Source of the DNA: Nitrososphaerota archaeon
GTDB taxonomy: Archaea; Thermoproteota; Nitrososphaeria; Nitrososphaerales; Nitrososphaeraceae
Reading direction: 5' to 3'
Assembly: GCA_005877345.1 (NCBI GenBank)
Contig: VBPR01000050.1
Coordinates: forward strand, 1-5,847
DNA: 5,847 nt
Shown: positions 5,394 to 5,847 of the stretch, piece by piece
Position numbering within the stretch: position 1 is the stretch's first letter
Layout of the letters: the number at the start of each line of letters is the position of its first letter
Program-made: the position numbers and the translations under genes
The notes under the pieces: generated by a model
The model's database searches: none
What the model was told of the DNA's origin: nothing
The model's input: the letters and a program-made list of their open reading frames with translations, nothing else

Positions 5394-5847
5394 CCTTGTC
5401 CTATTGTAAGGAGTTTAATCTCTTTAGCTAAATTTCTATCTAATATACCACGGCCATCGTATACAGGAATATTTCCAAAAAATGTCTTACCAAGTTTTTT
5501 ATATTCTTGATGATCTGTTGCCAAAATTATCAAATTGCTATTTCTTACTGCTTTCTTCAGGTCCGACGTTAAAAAAACGTTACTTTGATTGGATAAACTT
5601 GGATCACTGCTGACAAGTGGATCGTGCACTCTAATTTCTTTAACTCCAAACCTTTGTAACTCTTTTATTATTGAATAAGTAGGAGAATAACGTGTATCTG
5701 ACACATCTCCTCTGAACGCTAGTCCCAATACAGTTATTGTAGATTTAGCAAGATTTGCAAAATCTAGTAGTTTTATGGCTTGTCTTACACAATATGATGG
5801 CATGCCATCATTTATAGCTCTACTTATGTTTGTTACTTCACAAAGGA
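5378..5847 (-). CDS. Nucleotide-sugar dehydrogenase (UDP-glucose / UDP-ManNAc dehydrogenase family), C-terminal part, cut by right window edge
   Basis: These enzymes oxidise the C6 hydroxyl of a UDP-sugar to a uronic acid in two NAD-dependent steps, feeding glycan, S-layer or exopolysaccharide synthesis. About 155 C-terminal residues are visible; the frame stays open to the window edge, so the ATG at 5803 is internal. The first visible part, CEVTNISRAINDGMPSYCV, belongs to the helix that links the central dimerisation domain to the C-terminal domain (family pattern: INDxMPxYV). Then comes the Rossmann-like UDP-binding domain: TVLGLAFRGDVSDTRYSP with the conserved Lys/Arg-x-Asp-x-x-Asp-x-Arg pattern, IRVHDPLV, LIILATDHQEYKKL and the late VYDGRGIL. 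The NAD-binding domain and catalytic cysteine lie outside the window. The DTRYSP and INDGMP patterns fit the UDP-N-acetyl-mannosamine dehydrogenase (WecC-like) branch better than classical UDP-glucose dehydrogenase, but the substrate cannot be fixed from this part. It converges on cbiA and shows no functional link to it. Confidence 0.9.
   Translation of the reverse strand, partial: LCEVTNISRAINDGMPSYCVRQAIKLLDFANLAKSTITVLGLAFRGDVSDTRYSPTYSIIKELQRFGVKEIRVHDPLVSSDPSLSNQSNVFLTSDLKKAVRNSNLIILATDHQEYKKLGKTFFGNIPVYDGRGILDRNLAKEIKLLTIGQGKNNL

Overview
This window is AT-rich and best fits an archaeon, plausibly an AT-rich Nitrososphaerales-type (ammonia-oxidising thaumarchaeal) genome. That assignment is an inference. 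It rests on starts without a clear Shine-Dalgarno sequence and with short or absent leaders (uvrB, the AAA+ gene, cbiA), an archaeal-looking nucleotide-sugar dehydrogenase C-terminus, a cobalamin-pathway gene, and a UvrA/UvrB pair of the kind some archaea acquired from bacteria. No rRNA or tRNA is present to confirm it.

Layout from left to right. (1) 1-2353, minus strand: uvrB followed 17 bp later by the start of uvrA, which runs off the left edge. This is a bacterial-type nucleotide excision repair operon (uvrBA). (2) 2354-2992: a gene-poor interval. Next to the uvrB promoter it carries a highly regular tandem array (2418-2606) of a 21-bp monomer arranged as four almost identical 42-bp units. 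Each monomer ends in GATCTACCC. Inverted and degenerate copies of the core lie further upstream. (3) 2993-3727, minus strand: a compact, stand-alone AAA+ ATPase with a RuvB/clamp-loader-like core. (4) 3728-3889: a divergent intergenic promoter region. (5) 3890-5275, plus strand: cobyrinate a,c-diamide synthase (cbiA/cobB), complete, with both the ATP-binding and glutaminase domains. (6) 5276-5377: a convergent intergenic stretch. (7) 5378-5847, minus strand: the C-terminal UDP-binding domain of a nucleotide-sugar dehydrogenase of the UDP-glucose/UDP-ManNAc dehydrogenase family, cut by the right edge.

The genes serve separate tasks: DNA repair, an unassigned ATPase, B12 synthesis and envelope-sugar synthesis. 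They do not form one pathway. The one feature not explained by known gene families is the 21-bp phased array upstream of uvrBA. It looks more like a multi-site protein-binding array or a minisatellite than a coding sequence. Its function is unknown.
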